Origin: Oscillatoriales cyanobacterium | GTDB lineage: Bacteria; Cyanobacteriota; Cyanobacteriia; Cyanobacteriales; Laspinemataceae | Reading direction: 5' to 3' | Assembly: GCA_011390955.1 (NCBI GenBank) | Contig: JAABRM010000002.1 | Coordinates: 207,879-271,878 of the forward strand | Length of the DNA stretch: 64,000 nt | Part shown: one piece after another, positions 34,449-43,110 of the stretch | Layout: every line of letters begins with the position of its first letter | Position numbering within the stretch: position 1 is the stretch's first letter | The notes under the pieces: generated by a model | Database searches by the model: none | Told to the model about the DNA's origin: nothing | The model's input: only the letters and a program-made list of their open reading frames with translations | Program-made: the position numbers and the translations under genes

Positions 34449-37400
34449 ATGTGGCAAATTCTCAAAGACATCTTTTCCCCTAGTCAATATATGCCCCACG
34501 GCCACTGCTACCTGTGGCAAACCCCCCTAGTTTGGCTCCATATAACTAGCGACTTTCTAATCGCTGTGGCTTATTTTTCTATTCCCGCGATGTTAATCTA
34601 TTTCACGATCAAACGGCGGGATCTGCCTTTCTTTGGATTTTTTTACTTAGTGGGTGCTTTTATTGTTTCCTGTGGCGTCGGGCATTTATTGGATATTTGG
34701 ACATTGTGGCATCCCGCTTACTGGCTTTCCGGATTTGAGCGAGCGTTCACCGCTTTAGTCTCGTGCTACACTGCCTTAAGAATGGTGGATTTACTGCCAA
34801 AATTTTTATCCTTAAAAAATCCAGAAGAATTAGATAAGCTGAATCAAGCACTACAGCAAGAAATTGCCGAAAAAAAACGAGCGGAAAGTACATTAACAAA
34901 CATTGTATTAGGCACCGCAACAGCCACCGGAAACGAGTTTTTTTCGGCGCTGGTGACTCACCTAGCCGCCGCCATCAATGTCCCTTACGTCCTAGTTTCT
35001 GAAGCAATTGGAGATCCTCCCCACAAGTTAAGAACTTTAGCAATTTGGGCTGAGGGTTCTTTGGTAGATAACATTGAATATGATATCGCTGGTTCCCCTT
35101 GTGAAATAACTACAATTAGAGGCCAAAAATACTATCAATGCACGGAAAAATTGCTGGAAAAATTTCCGGAAAATAGTTTAATTAAGCGACAGCAACTTGA
35201 AAGTTATATGGGGCAACCCCTGGTGGATAGCTCAAAACGCGCGATCGGTAGCCTATGTATTCTGGACAAGCAACCAATTAACCAAGATCGGAATACTGAA
35301 GCAATTCTCAAAATTTTTGCCGCACGAGCAACTGTAGAATTAGAGCGAAAATGGGCTGAGGAGGCGATAAAAAAAGCTTATGATGAATTAGAAATGAGAG
35401 TGCAAGAACGGACTAATGATTTATTGGCGGCTAACCTAGCCTTGGAAAGTGAAATTAAAGTGAGAAAAGCGATCGAAAAAACTTTACGATCTAGTGAATC
35501 TCGCTTGAGAAGAAAACAGTCAGGGCTACTTTATTTAGCCAAAAGTCAAACTATATATAAAGGAAGTCTGACTCAGGCATTACAAGAAATTAGTGAAATC
35601 GCCTGCAAAATCTTAAACGTCGCCAGAGTTAGTGTTTGGTTTTATAGTCAGAACAAGTCGGAAATTATTTGTGCCAATCTTTATGAATCTACCCTGAAGC
35701 AACATAGTCAAGGCCAAAAGTTATATTGGGCTAATTATCCCAACTATTTCATGGCTTTAGAAAATGAAATTTGCATCGCGGCAGATGATGCTAAACGCGA
35801 TCCGAGAACCGCTGAGTTTACGGAGAGTTATCTGACTCCGTTATCGATTAGTTCTATGTTGGATATCCCGATTTATTTAAAAGGAGAAACTAAGGGAGTT
35901 ATTTGTATCGAACATATCGGAGAAACCCGAACCTGGGAAATTGACGAGCAAAATTTTGTTCGTTATTTGGCGTATATGATTTCTCTGGCAATTGAATCAC
36001 GCGATCGCATCAAAGCGGAACAATCTCTCCGGGAAATTGCGGAACGAGAACGGGCGATCGCGAAAATTATTCAAAAAATGCGTCAGACCTTTGATTTTCA
36101 CACAATTTTCTCTGTAACTACCGAAGAATTACGCCAAATTCTCCAGTGCGATCGCGTCGCCATCTATCGTTTTAATCCTGACTGGAGTGGTGAATTTGTT
36201 TGTGAATCAGTCAGCGGTGGTTGGATGCGTCTATTGCCGCCAAACCCGGATAATTCCAACTTAACCGATAAGTTTATGAACAACGAAGAATGTACCTTAA
36301 AACACTTTGGCAACCCAGAAACTAGCGTTCAAGATACTTATTTGCAAAAAACCAAAGGAGGTGCTTACACCAAGGGAACTCGTTATTTACTGGTAGAAGA
36401 CATTCACAACTCAGGATTAGAATCTTGTTACGTTGACCTATTAGATCAATTTCAAGTCAGGGCTTATATTACCGTCCCCATTTTCTGTGGCAATAAAATC
36501 TGGGGACTCCTGGCGAGTTATCAAAATTCTGGGCCACGGCATTGGAGTCAATCTGAGATTAAGTTAGTCGTGGAAGTTGGCACTAATTTAGGGGTGGCTT
36601 TGCAACAAGCAGAATTATTTAATCAGATTAAACAACAGTCTGCCGCTTTAGAACAAGCGGCGATCGAAGCGGACGCAGCGAACCGCGCTAAAAGTGAATT
36701 TTTGGCCAGCATGAGTCACGAATTGCGGACACCCCTGAATGCGATCTTGGGTTTTACTCAAATTCTCAATAGCCAATCGGATCTGACCAGCGAACAGCAA
36801 CAGCATATTCAAATTATTCATCGGTCTGGGGAGCATTTGCTGTCCTTAATCAATGACATTTTGGAAATGTCCAAAATCGAGGCGGGTCAGATTACCTTAA
36901 ATCAAAATAGTTTTGACTTGTATAACTTGCTGGATAGTCTCGAAGAAATGTTCCGGTTAAAAACTTCAGCCAAAGGGATCGAACTAATTTTCGAGCGGAC
37001 GGAACAAGTGCCTCAATATGTGAAAACTGATGAGGGTAAATTACGCCAAATTTTGATTAATCTCTTGAGTAATGCGATCAAATTTACCGATGAAGGCAGT
37101 GTTCAAGTCCGGGTAAAACTTCTGGAAGATGAACGTTTAAATTTTGAGCAGCAATTCTCAGGAAATAACCAACCGACTCCCCTCTACTTTGAAGTGGAAG
37201 ATACCGGGTTTGGGATTGCCCCAGCAGAACTGGATAAATTATTCGATCCTTTTGTTCAAACTGAAACAGGTCGGCGATCGCAACAAGGTACAGGATTAGG
37301 TTTACCCATTAGCCAAAAATTTATCCTGATGATGGGTGGAACTTTAACCGTTAATAGTGCGATCGGTCGGGGGTCTACTTTTGGATTTGATATTCATATA

Positions 37401-38120
37401 GATCGCGCCGATCTAAGTGAAATCGCCACCCCGACTAAGTACCCGAAGGTGATTGGTTTAGCACCGGATCAACCTCAATACCGCATTCTGGTGGTTGAGG
37501 ATCGACTGGAAAACCGTCTGTTATTAATGAAAATCCTTTCGCGATGGGGTTTCTCAGAAGTTCGGGAAGCGACCAACGGTCAGGAAGCGCTGGATTTGCT
37601 GAAAACTTGGCAGCCAGATTTAATCTGGATGGATATGCAAATGCCCGTGATGAATGGCTATGAAGCGACCAAAAAGATTAAGGCGAATCCGGTCAGCCAA
37701 AAAACCGTAATTATTGCTTTAACCGCTAGTGCTTTTGAAGAGGATCGGCAGGAAATATTAGCAATTGGTTGCGATGATTTTGTGCGGAAGCCTTTCCAGG
37801 AAGCAGAACTTTTAGCGAAAATGGAAAAGTATCTCGGAGTTCGTTATTTATATGAGGAGTCAGAAGTATCTCCCCAGTCTAAACCGGCAGTTTCTCCCGA
37901 TAAAACTGAACATGATATCCAGTTTTATTTGCAGCAAATGTCCCCGGAATGGTTGTCAGAAGTTTATCTAGCCGCAGAGGAATGTAGTGATGAAATGATT
38001 TTTCAGCTTTTGGCCAAAATTCCACCGGAAAATGCTGTGTTGCGGCAAACATTGAGTGATTTAGCGAATAACTTTCTGTTTGATGAAATTATGGAGTTAA
38101 CCAAACCAACTGAAAATTAA
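34449..38120 (+). CDS. Ethylene-receptor-like hybrid histidine kinase with GAF photosensor-like domains
   Basis: The protein has 1223 residues. Residues 20-115 form a three-helix ethylene-binding domain (WLHITSDFLIAVAYFSIP, IVSCGVGHLLDIWTLW) with the copper-ligand pair C75/H79. Next come a coiled coil and a GAF domain (about 150-295), a second coiled coil and GAF (about 360-520), and a third GAF (about 545-720) of phytochrome/CBCR type. Its SGLESCYVDLLDQFQVRAY segment places C660 at the usual bilin-attachment position, followed by Tyr instead of the common His. HisKA has H757 in SHELRTPLN, with complete HATPase boxes (NLLSNAIKF, DTGFGI, GTGLGLPI). The receiver (about 1015-1135) has phosphoacceptor D1062 in WMDMQMPVMNG. 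A C-terminal helical extension of about 90 residues follows. It probably senses ethylene and/or light. The response partner is not adjacent. Confidence 0.9.
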   Translation: MWQILKDIFSPSQYMPHGHCYLWQTPLVWLHITSDFLIAVAYFSIPAMLIYFTIKRRDLPFFGFFYLVGAFIVSCGVGHLLDIWTLWHPAYWLSGFERAFTALVSCYTALRMVDLLPKFLSLKNPEELDKLNQALQQEIAEKKRAESTLTNIVLGTATATGNEFFSALVTHLAAAINVPYVLVSEAIGDPPHKLRTLAIWAEGSLVDNIEYDIAGSPCEITTIRGQKYYQCTEKLLEKFPENSLIKRQQLESYMGQPLVDSSKRAIGSLCILDKQPINQDRNTEAILKIFAARATVELERKWAEEAIKKAYDELEMRVQERTNDLLAANLALESEIKVRKAIEKTLRSSESRLRRKQSGLLYLAKSQTIYKGSLTQALQEISEIACKILNVARVSVWFYSQNKSEIICANLYESTLKQHSQGQKLYWANYPNYFMALENEICIAADDAKRDPRTAEFTESYLTPLSISSMLDIPIYLKGETKGVICIEHIGETRTWEIDEQNFVRYLAYMISLAIESRDRIKAEQSLREIAERERAIAKIIQKMRQTFDFHTIFSVTTEELRQILQCDRVAIYRFNPDWSGEFVCESVSGGWMRLLPPNPDNSNLTDKFMNNEECTLKHFGNPETSVQDTYLQKTKGGAYTKGTRYLLVEDIHNSGLESCYVDLLDQFQVRAYITVPIFCGNKIWGLLASYQNSGPRHWSQSEIKLVVEVGTNLGVALQQAELFNQIKQQSAALEQAAIEADAANRAKSEFLASMSHELRTPLNAILGFTQILNSQSDLTSEQQQHIQIIHRSGEHLLSLINDILEMSKIEAGQITLNQNSFDLYNLLDSLEEMFRLKTSAKGIELIFERTEQVPQYVKTDEGKLRQILINLLSNAIKFTDEGSVQVRVKLLEDERLNFEQQFSGNNQPTPLYFEVEDTGFGIAPAELDKLFDPFVQTETGRRSQQGTGLGLPISQKFILMMGGTLTVNSAIGRGSTFGFDIHIDRADLSEIATPTKYPKVIGLAPDQPQYRILVVEDRLENRLLLMKILSRWGFSEVREATNGQEALDLLKTWQPDLIWMDMQMPVMNGYEATKKIKANPVSQKTVIIALTASAFEEDRQEILAIGCDDFVRKPFQEAELLAKMEKYLGVRYLYEESEVSPQSKPAVSPDKTEHDIQFYLQQMSPEWLSEVYLAAEECSDEMIFQLLAKIPPENAVLRQTLSDLANNFLFDEIMELTKPTEN

Positions 38121-38153
38121 TTCCGATATCTTTCCCAGCCTAGTATTTATATT

Positions 38154-38344
38154 GTAGGGTGGGCAAAAGTCCACCATCATAAGTAGGTGGGCAGAAATAA
38201 ATGCACCAGAGACCATATCGCAAGAAAAACTGTCATTCCCGCGAATGCGGGAATCCACAGTCTATCGGCGGGGAACGAAAAGTGCAATTAATTATGTTCA
38301 CCTACTTATATGGTAGGGTGGGTAAAATTTTTTGCCCACCCTAC
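38154..38344. repeat. GTAGGGTGGGCAAA palindrome interrupted by a MITE
   Basis: The outer arms GTAGGGTGGGCAAAAGTCCA and TTTTTGCCCACCCTAC match the uninterrupted element at 24475-24539. MITE copy D (38180-38308) separates them, which shows nested insertion. Confidence 0.85.
38180..38308. mobile_element. MITE family 1, copy D
   Basis: It lies in reverse orientation relative to copy A: TAAGTAGGTGGGCAGAAATA at the left and AATTATGTTCACCTACTTA at the right, with the CATTCCCGCG/GCGGGAATCC core. It is inserted inside another repeat. Confidence 0.85.
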
Positions 38345-38410
38345 GAATGTTAGTAAATGGTATAATTACGATCTCGTTCCCAGGCTCCAGCCTGGGAACG
38401 AAGGCTTTCT

Positions 38411-39298
38411 CTAATCACCAGTTCCCAGTTCTGAATCGGTAATTCCGGCTTGCCGTAACCGTTCCTTTAACTGGGCTAACTGTTGTTCTGCGGCTTCAGC
38501 CCGCAGCCGTTCTTGTTCAGCTTTTTGCCGTTCTTGTTCGGCTTTTTGCCGTTCTTGTTCAGCTTTTTGCCGTTCTTGTTCGGTTTTTTGCCGTTCTTGT
38601 TCAATTCGCTCAGAACCCCATAAGAGCATGGTTTCCGACTCATCCCACCACCGTAACCAATAGGTGTTATGTTCTAAGCGAGTTCCTTGCCAAACTCCCA
38701 AGAATAAGTTAATCCCTGGGATAAAATAACGTCCTTGAGGATCGGGTGCTTGGATTTCATACTTTCCCGATTCCAGGTGGCGGACTTCCAAAACTCCTGT
38801 ATCGGTGTCAAAGGTGACATAGACCGGAATTTGCAAAATCTGCTCATAAAACCACATTTTTCCATAGGGATAAATGGGTCTAAGGGAATACTCCCCAGTG
38901 TCGGTGTCTGAGAGAAATTCCATCACTACTGCCGGAACATCCCCTTCGGTGTGGGGGGTGTAACTTCGACGCACAACCCCCTGGGCAACCGGGAAGACAT
39001 GGGAAACGTAAAACCAATCGGGGGCTTTAATTACGGTTTTGTCGTTGATTCTCGTACAAATCCCCATGTTGGAGGCAATGAGCATATTGGGGGTGATTAG
39101 CCCTGCTAAATCAAGGGCTTCGGTGAGTGCAGCCGCGAGTAAGGGTTGATTGATATTTTCCACGGGGTCATCAGGTAGGACAAAATCCGCCGGGAGTTTT
39201 TCCCAAACGATTTTATAGTTATTTTTTGATGTGACGGTGTTGTCAGTTTTTGATCTGACAGCGTTGTCAGTTTTTGGCATGGCGGCGTTGACGATCAT
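38411..39298 (-). CDS. Uma2-family (DUF820) protein with coiled-coil tail
   Basis: The protein has 295 residues. Residues about 30-225 match Uma2, a restriction-endonuclease-like fold abundant in cyanobacteria: KAPDWFYVSHVFPV, VPAVVMEFLSDTDTGEYSL, KMWFYEQILQIPVYVTFD, LEVRHLESGKYE. The candidate catalytic acids are the D of APDW and the E of VMEF. The last 65 residues are a charged heptad coiled coil built from repeated EQERQKA units. Its cellular role is unknown; links to mobile elements have been suggested for the family. Confidence 0.85.
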   Translation of the reverse strand: MIVNAAMPKTDNAVRSKTDNTVTSKNNYKIVWEKLPADFVLPDDPVENINQPLLAAALTEALDLAGLITPNMLIASNMGICTRINDKTVIKAPDWFYVSHVFPVAQGVVRRSYTPHTEGDVPAVVMEFLSDTDTGEYSLRPIYPYGKMWFYEQILQIPVYVTFDTDTGVLEVRHLESGKYEIQAPDPQGRYFIPGINLFLGVWQGTRLEHNTYWLRWWDESETMLLWGSERIEQERQKTEQERQKAEQERQKAEQERQKAEQERLRAEAAEQQLAQLKERLRQAGITDSELGTGD

Positions 39299-39356
39299 AG
39301 TTTTTTGAGTATAGTTCGATCGGCCGTTGGTTGGATTTTTGGTAATGTTATTAGTT

Positions 39357-39400
39357 GTTAGTTGTTAGTTGTTAGTTGTTAGTTGTTAGTTGTTAGTTAT
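39357..39400. repeat. Heptamer repeat array (GTTAGTT)
   Basis: About six tandem copies of GTTAGTT lie upstream of the Uma2-type gene. Confidence 0.85.
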
Positions 39401-39404
39401 TGCT

Positions 39405-39545
39405 TAAGTAGATGTGCATAAATAAATAAGGGGTACAGACTCTATTGGATACAGTGTAGGGGCGATTCGCTTGCTCGCCCCTACACTGTATCCAAGGATT
39501 TACTTCGGGGAACGAAAAGTGCAATTAATTATGTTCACCTACTTA
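39405..39545. mobile_element. MITE family 1, copy E (recombinant)
   Basis: The ends TAAGTAGATGTGCATAAATA and AATTATGTTCACCTACTTA belong to the MITE family. The usual core is replaced by a palindrome TGTAGGGGCGATTCG ... CGCCCCTACA flanked by GGATACAG/CTGTATCC, so this copy carries another repeat in its centre. Confidence 0.7.
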
Positions 39546-39596
39546 TTGGTTCAAATAACGAATAACCACTAACCACTAACTAATCACCAGTAACTA

Positions 39597-39692
39597 TAGC
39601 GGTTATTGTCAGAATGAAGTACAGAGGTTTTCTTGATTCTAGCGGGCGCGGGAATGACAGGTTTTTTGTACTTCATAACTATGACAATTGCT
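39597..39692. repeat. GAAGTACA palindromic element
   Basis: Its imperfect inverted ends are TAGCGGTTATTGTCAGAATG and its approximate complement ending TATGACAATTGCTA, with inner GAAGTACA/TGTACTTC. It is related to 51954-52072. Confidence 0.65.
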
Positions 39693-39709
39693 ATCATTAT
39701 AATGATAAT

Positions 39710-39838
39710 TAAGTAGACGAGCAGAAATAAATGCACCGCAGACCCCATTAGAAGAAAAACTGTCATTCCCGCGAATGCGGGAATCCACAGCTTATCGGCT
39801 GGGAACGAAAAGTGCAATTAATTATGTTCACCTACTTA
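39710..39838. mobile_element. MITE family 1, copy F
   Basis: The element is complete (GTAGACGAGCAGAAATAAAT ... AATTATGTTCACCTAC) and is flanked on both sides by TTAA, consistent with a 4-bp target duplication. It abuts the stop codon of the DUF3082 gene. Confidence 0.85.
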
Positions 39839-40153
39839 ATTGTTGGGAGGAGTGGGTTGGCTGGTGAACCGTTGAATTAATATTTGGATGCCGAGGGCAA
39901 ATAAGCCTAATGCGGCAAAGGCAAAAACAAACGTGCCTAGGGTGCTAACGCCGACTACTAAAGTTCGCACGGCGCCAGCAATGGTGATGACCGCTTGGTT
40001 ATCGGAGTGTATGGGTTTGTTGGCAAAGCTTTGGCTAATGGAACTGGTGAGTAAATAAGCACAATAGGCGATCGCGCTGGCGACGGCGGAACCGCTAAAA
40101 CACCGCCAAATGGTTGGTTTAACTGCTTCTTGAGATTCTGGTTGTTGGTTCAT
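39836..40153 (-). CDS. DUF3082 membrane protein
   Basis: I set the start at the ATG at 40153 (MNQQPESQEAVKPTIWRCFSG), giving 105 residues. The longer frame to 40273 only translates heptamer repeats (NNQQPTTNNQQ). Two membrane helices (AVASAIAYCAYLLTSSI and TLVVGVSTLGTFVFAFAALGLFALGIQIL) and the layout match DUF3082, a cyanobacterial family of unknown function that is often found near ispE. It is the probable last gene of the PG-binding/rsmA/ispE operon. Its stop lies within the end of MITE copy F. Confidence 0.78.
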   Translation of the reverse strand: MNQQPESQEAVKPTIWRCFSGSAVASAIAYCAYLLTSSISQSFANKPIHSDNQAVITIAGAVRTLVVGVSTLGTFVFAFAALGLFALGIQILIQRFTSQPTPPNN

Positions 40154-40159
40154 ATATTT

Positions 40160-40285
40160 TTTGGTTGTTGGTTGTTGTTGGTTGTTGGTTGTTGGTTGTT
40201 GGTTGTTGGTTGTTATTTGTTGTTGGGTAGGGATTCTTTGGTTGTTGTCCAAATAACAAATAACAAATAACAAATAACAAATAAC
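40160..40285. repeat. Heptamer repeats (GGTTGTT and AACAAAT types)
   Basis: Tandem GTTGGTT-like units run up to about 40205, then AAATAAC units around 40255-40285, in the ispE-DUF3082 gap. Confidence 0.85.
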
Positions 40286-40288
40286 AAA

Positions 40289-41233
40289 TTAATGGTCTAT
40301 TTGAATGCCGGAGGGAATTAACTCAGCGACCCAAAAGTCTAAATCTGGGTGATTTAGGGTGTTTTTCACGGTCATAGATGCTTGTTGGGCTTTTTCCGGG
40401 GACTCCGCGAGGGCAAAGACCGTGGGACCAGAACCGGACATCATTACGCCTAAAATATCGGTGTTTTCAAAGGCAGAACGCAATTGCGCTACTTGGGGAT
40501 AGGCAGGTAAGGCGACTTTTTCTAGGTCGTTGTGGAGGAGTTGGCCAATTTTCTGACCATCTCGGTGGGCGATCGCGGAAATCATCTGCCCGGAGTGAAA
40601 CCTTTGCCGCCGTTCCTGTAACTCTTCTGGCTCAGAAACGTAAGTGTGACCAAATTTTTGGCGATAGGTGCCATAAGCCCAAGCAGTAGAAATTTCTAGA
40701 GAGCGATATTTGGCCAAGACGACGGATATGGGTGGTAAGTCGGGCAACGGTTCGAGGATTTCGCCGCGTCCGGTGGCTAATGCGGTGCCCCCAGAAACAC
40801 AAAAAGGAATATCGGAGCCTAACTGCGCCGCCAATTCCTGCAATTCCGGTCGGGTCAGTCCCAGTTGCCAGATTAAATCGAGTCCGACTAAGACGGCGGC
40901 GGCATTGCTGGAACCCCCAGCCAGTCCCGCTGCCACTGGAATTTGTTTTTCAATATTAATGTCTACGGCGCCGTAGCGATTAAATGCCTGGGGAAATTGT
41001 TTGGCCATTAATTCCGCAGCGCGATAAGCCAGGTTGGTTTTATCTTGTGGGACTTGGTTGCTGTTACAGGCGCAATGGAATTGTTGCGTGCCATTGGCTC
41101 GCAAGTGAACCCGGTCAGCTAAGGAGATACTTTGCAGTACCATTGCTAGTTCGTGGTAGCCACCGGGAGCATTGCCGATAATTTCTAAATAGAGATTTAT
41201 TTTAGCCGGAGCAATTAAGGAGTAAGAGCGCAT
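40289..41233 (-). CDS. ispE: 4-diphosphocytidyl-2-C-methyl-D-erythritol kinase
   Basis: IspE phosphorylates CDP-ME in the MEP isoprenoid pathway, which supplies carotenoids, phytol and quinones. The 314-residue protein has the start APAKINLYLEI, the GHMP kinase loop PVAAGLAGGSSNAAA and the C-terminal motif MSGSGPTVFAL. It starts 20 bp after the rsmA stop, so the two are probably co-transcribed, a common cyanobacterial arrangement. Confidence 0.97.
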   Translation of the reverse strand: MRSYSLIAPAKINLYLEIIGNAPGGYHELAMVLQSISLADRVHLRANGTQQFHCACNSNQVPQDKTNLAYRAAELMAKQFPQAFNRYGAVDINIEKQIPVAAGLAGGSSNAAAVLVGLDLIWQLGLTRPELQELAAQLGSDIPFCVSGGTALATGRGEILEPLPDLPPISVVLAKYRSLEISTAWAYGTYRQKFGHTYVSEPEELQERRQRFHSGQMISAIAHRDGQKIGQLLHNDLEKVALPAYPQVAQLRSAFENTDILGVMMSGSGPTVFALAESPEKAQQASMTVKNTLNHPDLDFWVAELIPSGIQIDH

Positions 41234-41253
41234 TGATTTGGGGATTTGGCGAC

Positions 41254-42159
41254 CTAGTTGTTGACAGGGGATGACTCAAGATTAGATAGGCTGAGATGAT
41301 TACTCAGACTGACCCATTGCTCGACACTGAGGTCTTCAGCGCGGGCTTGAGGGTTAATTTCTAATTGTTCCAGGATTTGGGTCAAGCGATCGCTTTCGAT
41401 TAATCCTTTCAGGTTATTTCTTAACATTTTGCGTTTGTTGGCAAAGCCCACTTTGACCAAAGTTTCCAGTTGTCGGGGGTCTTCTGCGGCAGGGGCGATC
41501 GCACGGGGTTTGAGTCGTACCACCGCTGACTCTACCTTCGGTGGGGGATAGAATGCTTTGGCTGGAACCGGGCAAATTAATTCACAATCGGCTAAATATT
41601 GCACCCGCACGGATAAAGCGCCAAATGCTTTATTTCCCGCTGTGGCATAGAGGCGATCGGCGACTTCTTTTTGTACCAGTAAGACAATGGACTCATAAGG
41701 ATTGGTCGCCGGTTGGCCAATTTTTCCCAGAAGTTTTTCTAGAATTGGTCCGGTAATGTTGTAGGGAATATTCGCCACTACTTTATTCGGTTGCTGAAAT
41801 TTGGGGTCTTGGTCAGCCAATAACGCCTCTAAATCCAGAGATAAAATATCTCCCGATAAGAGTAAAAAATTTTCTGCGGTTTTGAATTTTTTGGTGAGTT
41901 TCTCGCAGAGGTTACGGTCAATTTCTACGGCGGTGACTGAGGCAGCGTAGGGCAGTAATTTTTGGGTCATTACCCCGGTGCCTGGGCCAATTTCCAAGAT
42001 GCGATCGCTTGGGGACAAGTTCGCCGCCTCGACAATTTTAAATAATACTTTTTCGCTTCTAAGCCAATGTTGAGCAAATCGCTTACGCGGTCTAATAGAA
42101 TCACCCATGTTTTTACTTGGTAAAGTGGCAAATTTCTGGTAACTTTCTGATTTTACCAT
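41254..42159 (-). CDS. rsmA: 16S rRNA dimethyladenosine transferase
   Basis: RsmA (KsgA) dimethylates the two adjacent adenines near the 3' end of 16S rRNA. Present are RPRKRFAQHWL, motif I ILEIGPGTGVMT, the acidic VTAVEIDR, the adenine-binding NIPYNITGPI and PPPKVESAVVRL. I use the ATG at 42159; the frame opens with TTG at 42162, and M19 of the open frame is another option. The start lies about 7 bp from the preceding PG-binding gene, with 20 bp to ispE. Confidence 0.96.
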   Translation of the reverse strand: MVKSESYQKFATLPSKNMGDSIRPRKRFAQHWLRSEKVLFKIVEAANLSPSDRILEIGPGTGVMTQKLLPYAASVTAVEIDRNLCEKLTKKFKTAENFLLLSGDILSLDLEALLADQDPKFQQPNKVVANIPYNITGPILEKLLGKIGQPATNPYESIVLLVQKEVADRLYATAGNKAFGALSVRVQYLADCELICPVPAKAFYPPPKVESAVVRLKPRAIAPAAEDPRQLETLVKVGFANKRKMLRNNLKGLIESDRLTQILEQLEINPQARAEDLSVEQWVSLSNHLSLSNLESSPVNN

Positions 42160-42165
42160 CAATGG

Positions 42166-42837
42166 TTACTGCATGAGAGCATTCCAAGTGGCGGGGCCAA
42201 CTGTCCCATCAGGGGGAAGATTAAATTTTTGTTGGGCGGCTTTGACTGCGGCTTCGGTTTTGCTATCAAATACCCCATTATTTGGGCCGGAGTAAAACCC
42301 TAATGCGGTTAAGCGTTGTTGTAAACCGAGTACCGCTGAACCTTCCATTCCTACTCGCAAAATTTGCCAATCACCGGATGATATTTCCACGGGCAATGGA
42401 TTAGCAACCGTTGGGGAATTATTGGGGGTGTTTGGGGGATTTACGTTTGTGGTTGCAGGGGCAACTACAGTGGTTATTTCAGGGGCAATTACTGATGGTT
42501 GTGCCACAATCGGACTGGGGGGAAATAAACGATTCCAGGTATCGGTTCCCGCCATGCCATCAACGGTTAATCCGGCATCTTGTTGAAATTTTCGCACCGC
42601 TTGGGCGGTATTTTCCGCATAAATTCCATCAAGTTTGCCGGTGTAATATCCCATCAGGAATAAAACCGCTTGTAGTTCAATGACCGATTCGCCCTGACTG
42701 CCAATTTTGAGGAGCGATCGCGCCCCAGGAGGGACTATCTGACCGAGAATTGGGGTGGCCAAATTGGGCAAAACGGATAAAATAATAGCTAATAAAATTG
42801 GCCGGATTAATCTTAGGGTTTTATTGTTTTTAATCAT
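42166..42837 (-). CDS. Secreted protein with two peptidoglycan-binding domains
   Basis: The 223-residue protein has a signal peptide (PILLAIILSVLPNLATPILG). Two PG_binding_1 domains follow: GSQGESVIELQAVLFLMGYYTGKLDGIYAENTAQAVRKFQ and GMEGSAVLGLQQRLTALGFYSGPNNGVFDSKTEAAVKAAQ. Both keep the D-G-x-(Y/F)...T..AV..FQ pattern. A Pro/Asn/Thr-rich linker joins them. No catalytic domain is present, so it is probably a wall-binding accessory protein. It is the first gene of a likely operon with rsmA, ispE and DUF3082. Confidence 0.88.
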   Translation of the reverse strand: MIKNNKTLRLIRPILLAIILSVLPNLATPILGQIVPPGARSLLKIGSQGESVIELQAVLFLMGYYTGKLDGIYAENTAQAVRKFQQDAGLTVDGMAGTDTWNRLFPPSPIVAQPSVIAPEITTVVAPATTNVNPPNTPNNSPTVANPLPVEISSGDWQILRVGMEGSAVLGLQQRLTALGFYSGPNNGVFDSKTEAAVKAAQQKFNLPPDGTVGPATWNALMQ

Positions 42838-42884
42838 TATCTTTATCTCAATTTTTTTATGTCAATTTAAGTTTTTATTTGTTA

Positions 42885-43110
42885 GTTGTTGTTGGTTATT
42901 TGTTCGTGGTTATTGTTTATAGGACTTACGCAACAAATATATGAGGTATTGATGCGTTACGCTTCGCTAACACACCCTACGGATAGCAAACAACTAACAA
43001 CCAACAACAAACAACCAACAACCAACAACCAACAACCAACAACCACCAACCAACAACCAACAACCAACAACCAACAACCAACAACCAACAACCAACAACC
43101 AACAACTATT
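42885..43110. repeat. Heptamer repeat array with an embedded TTACGCA-type element
   Basis: GTTGTTG-type units are followed by a short element (about 42920-42982, GGACTTACGCAAC ... GCGTTACGCTTCGCTAACAC). About 14 AACAACC heptamers then run into the 3' end of the M16 gene. It lies between the divergent PG-binding and convergent M16 genes. Confidence 0.85.
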
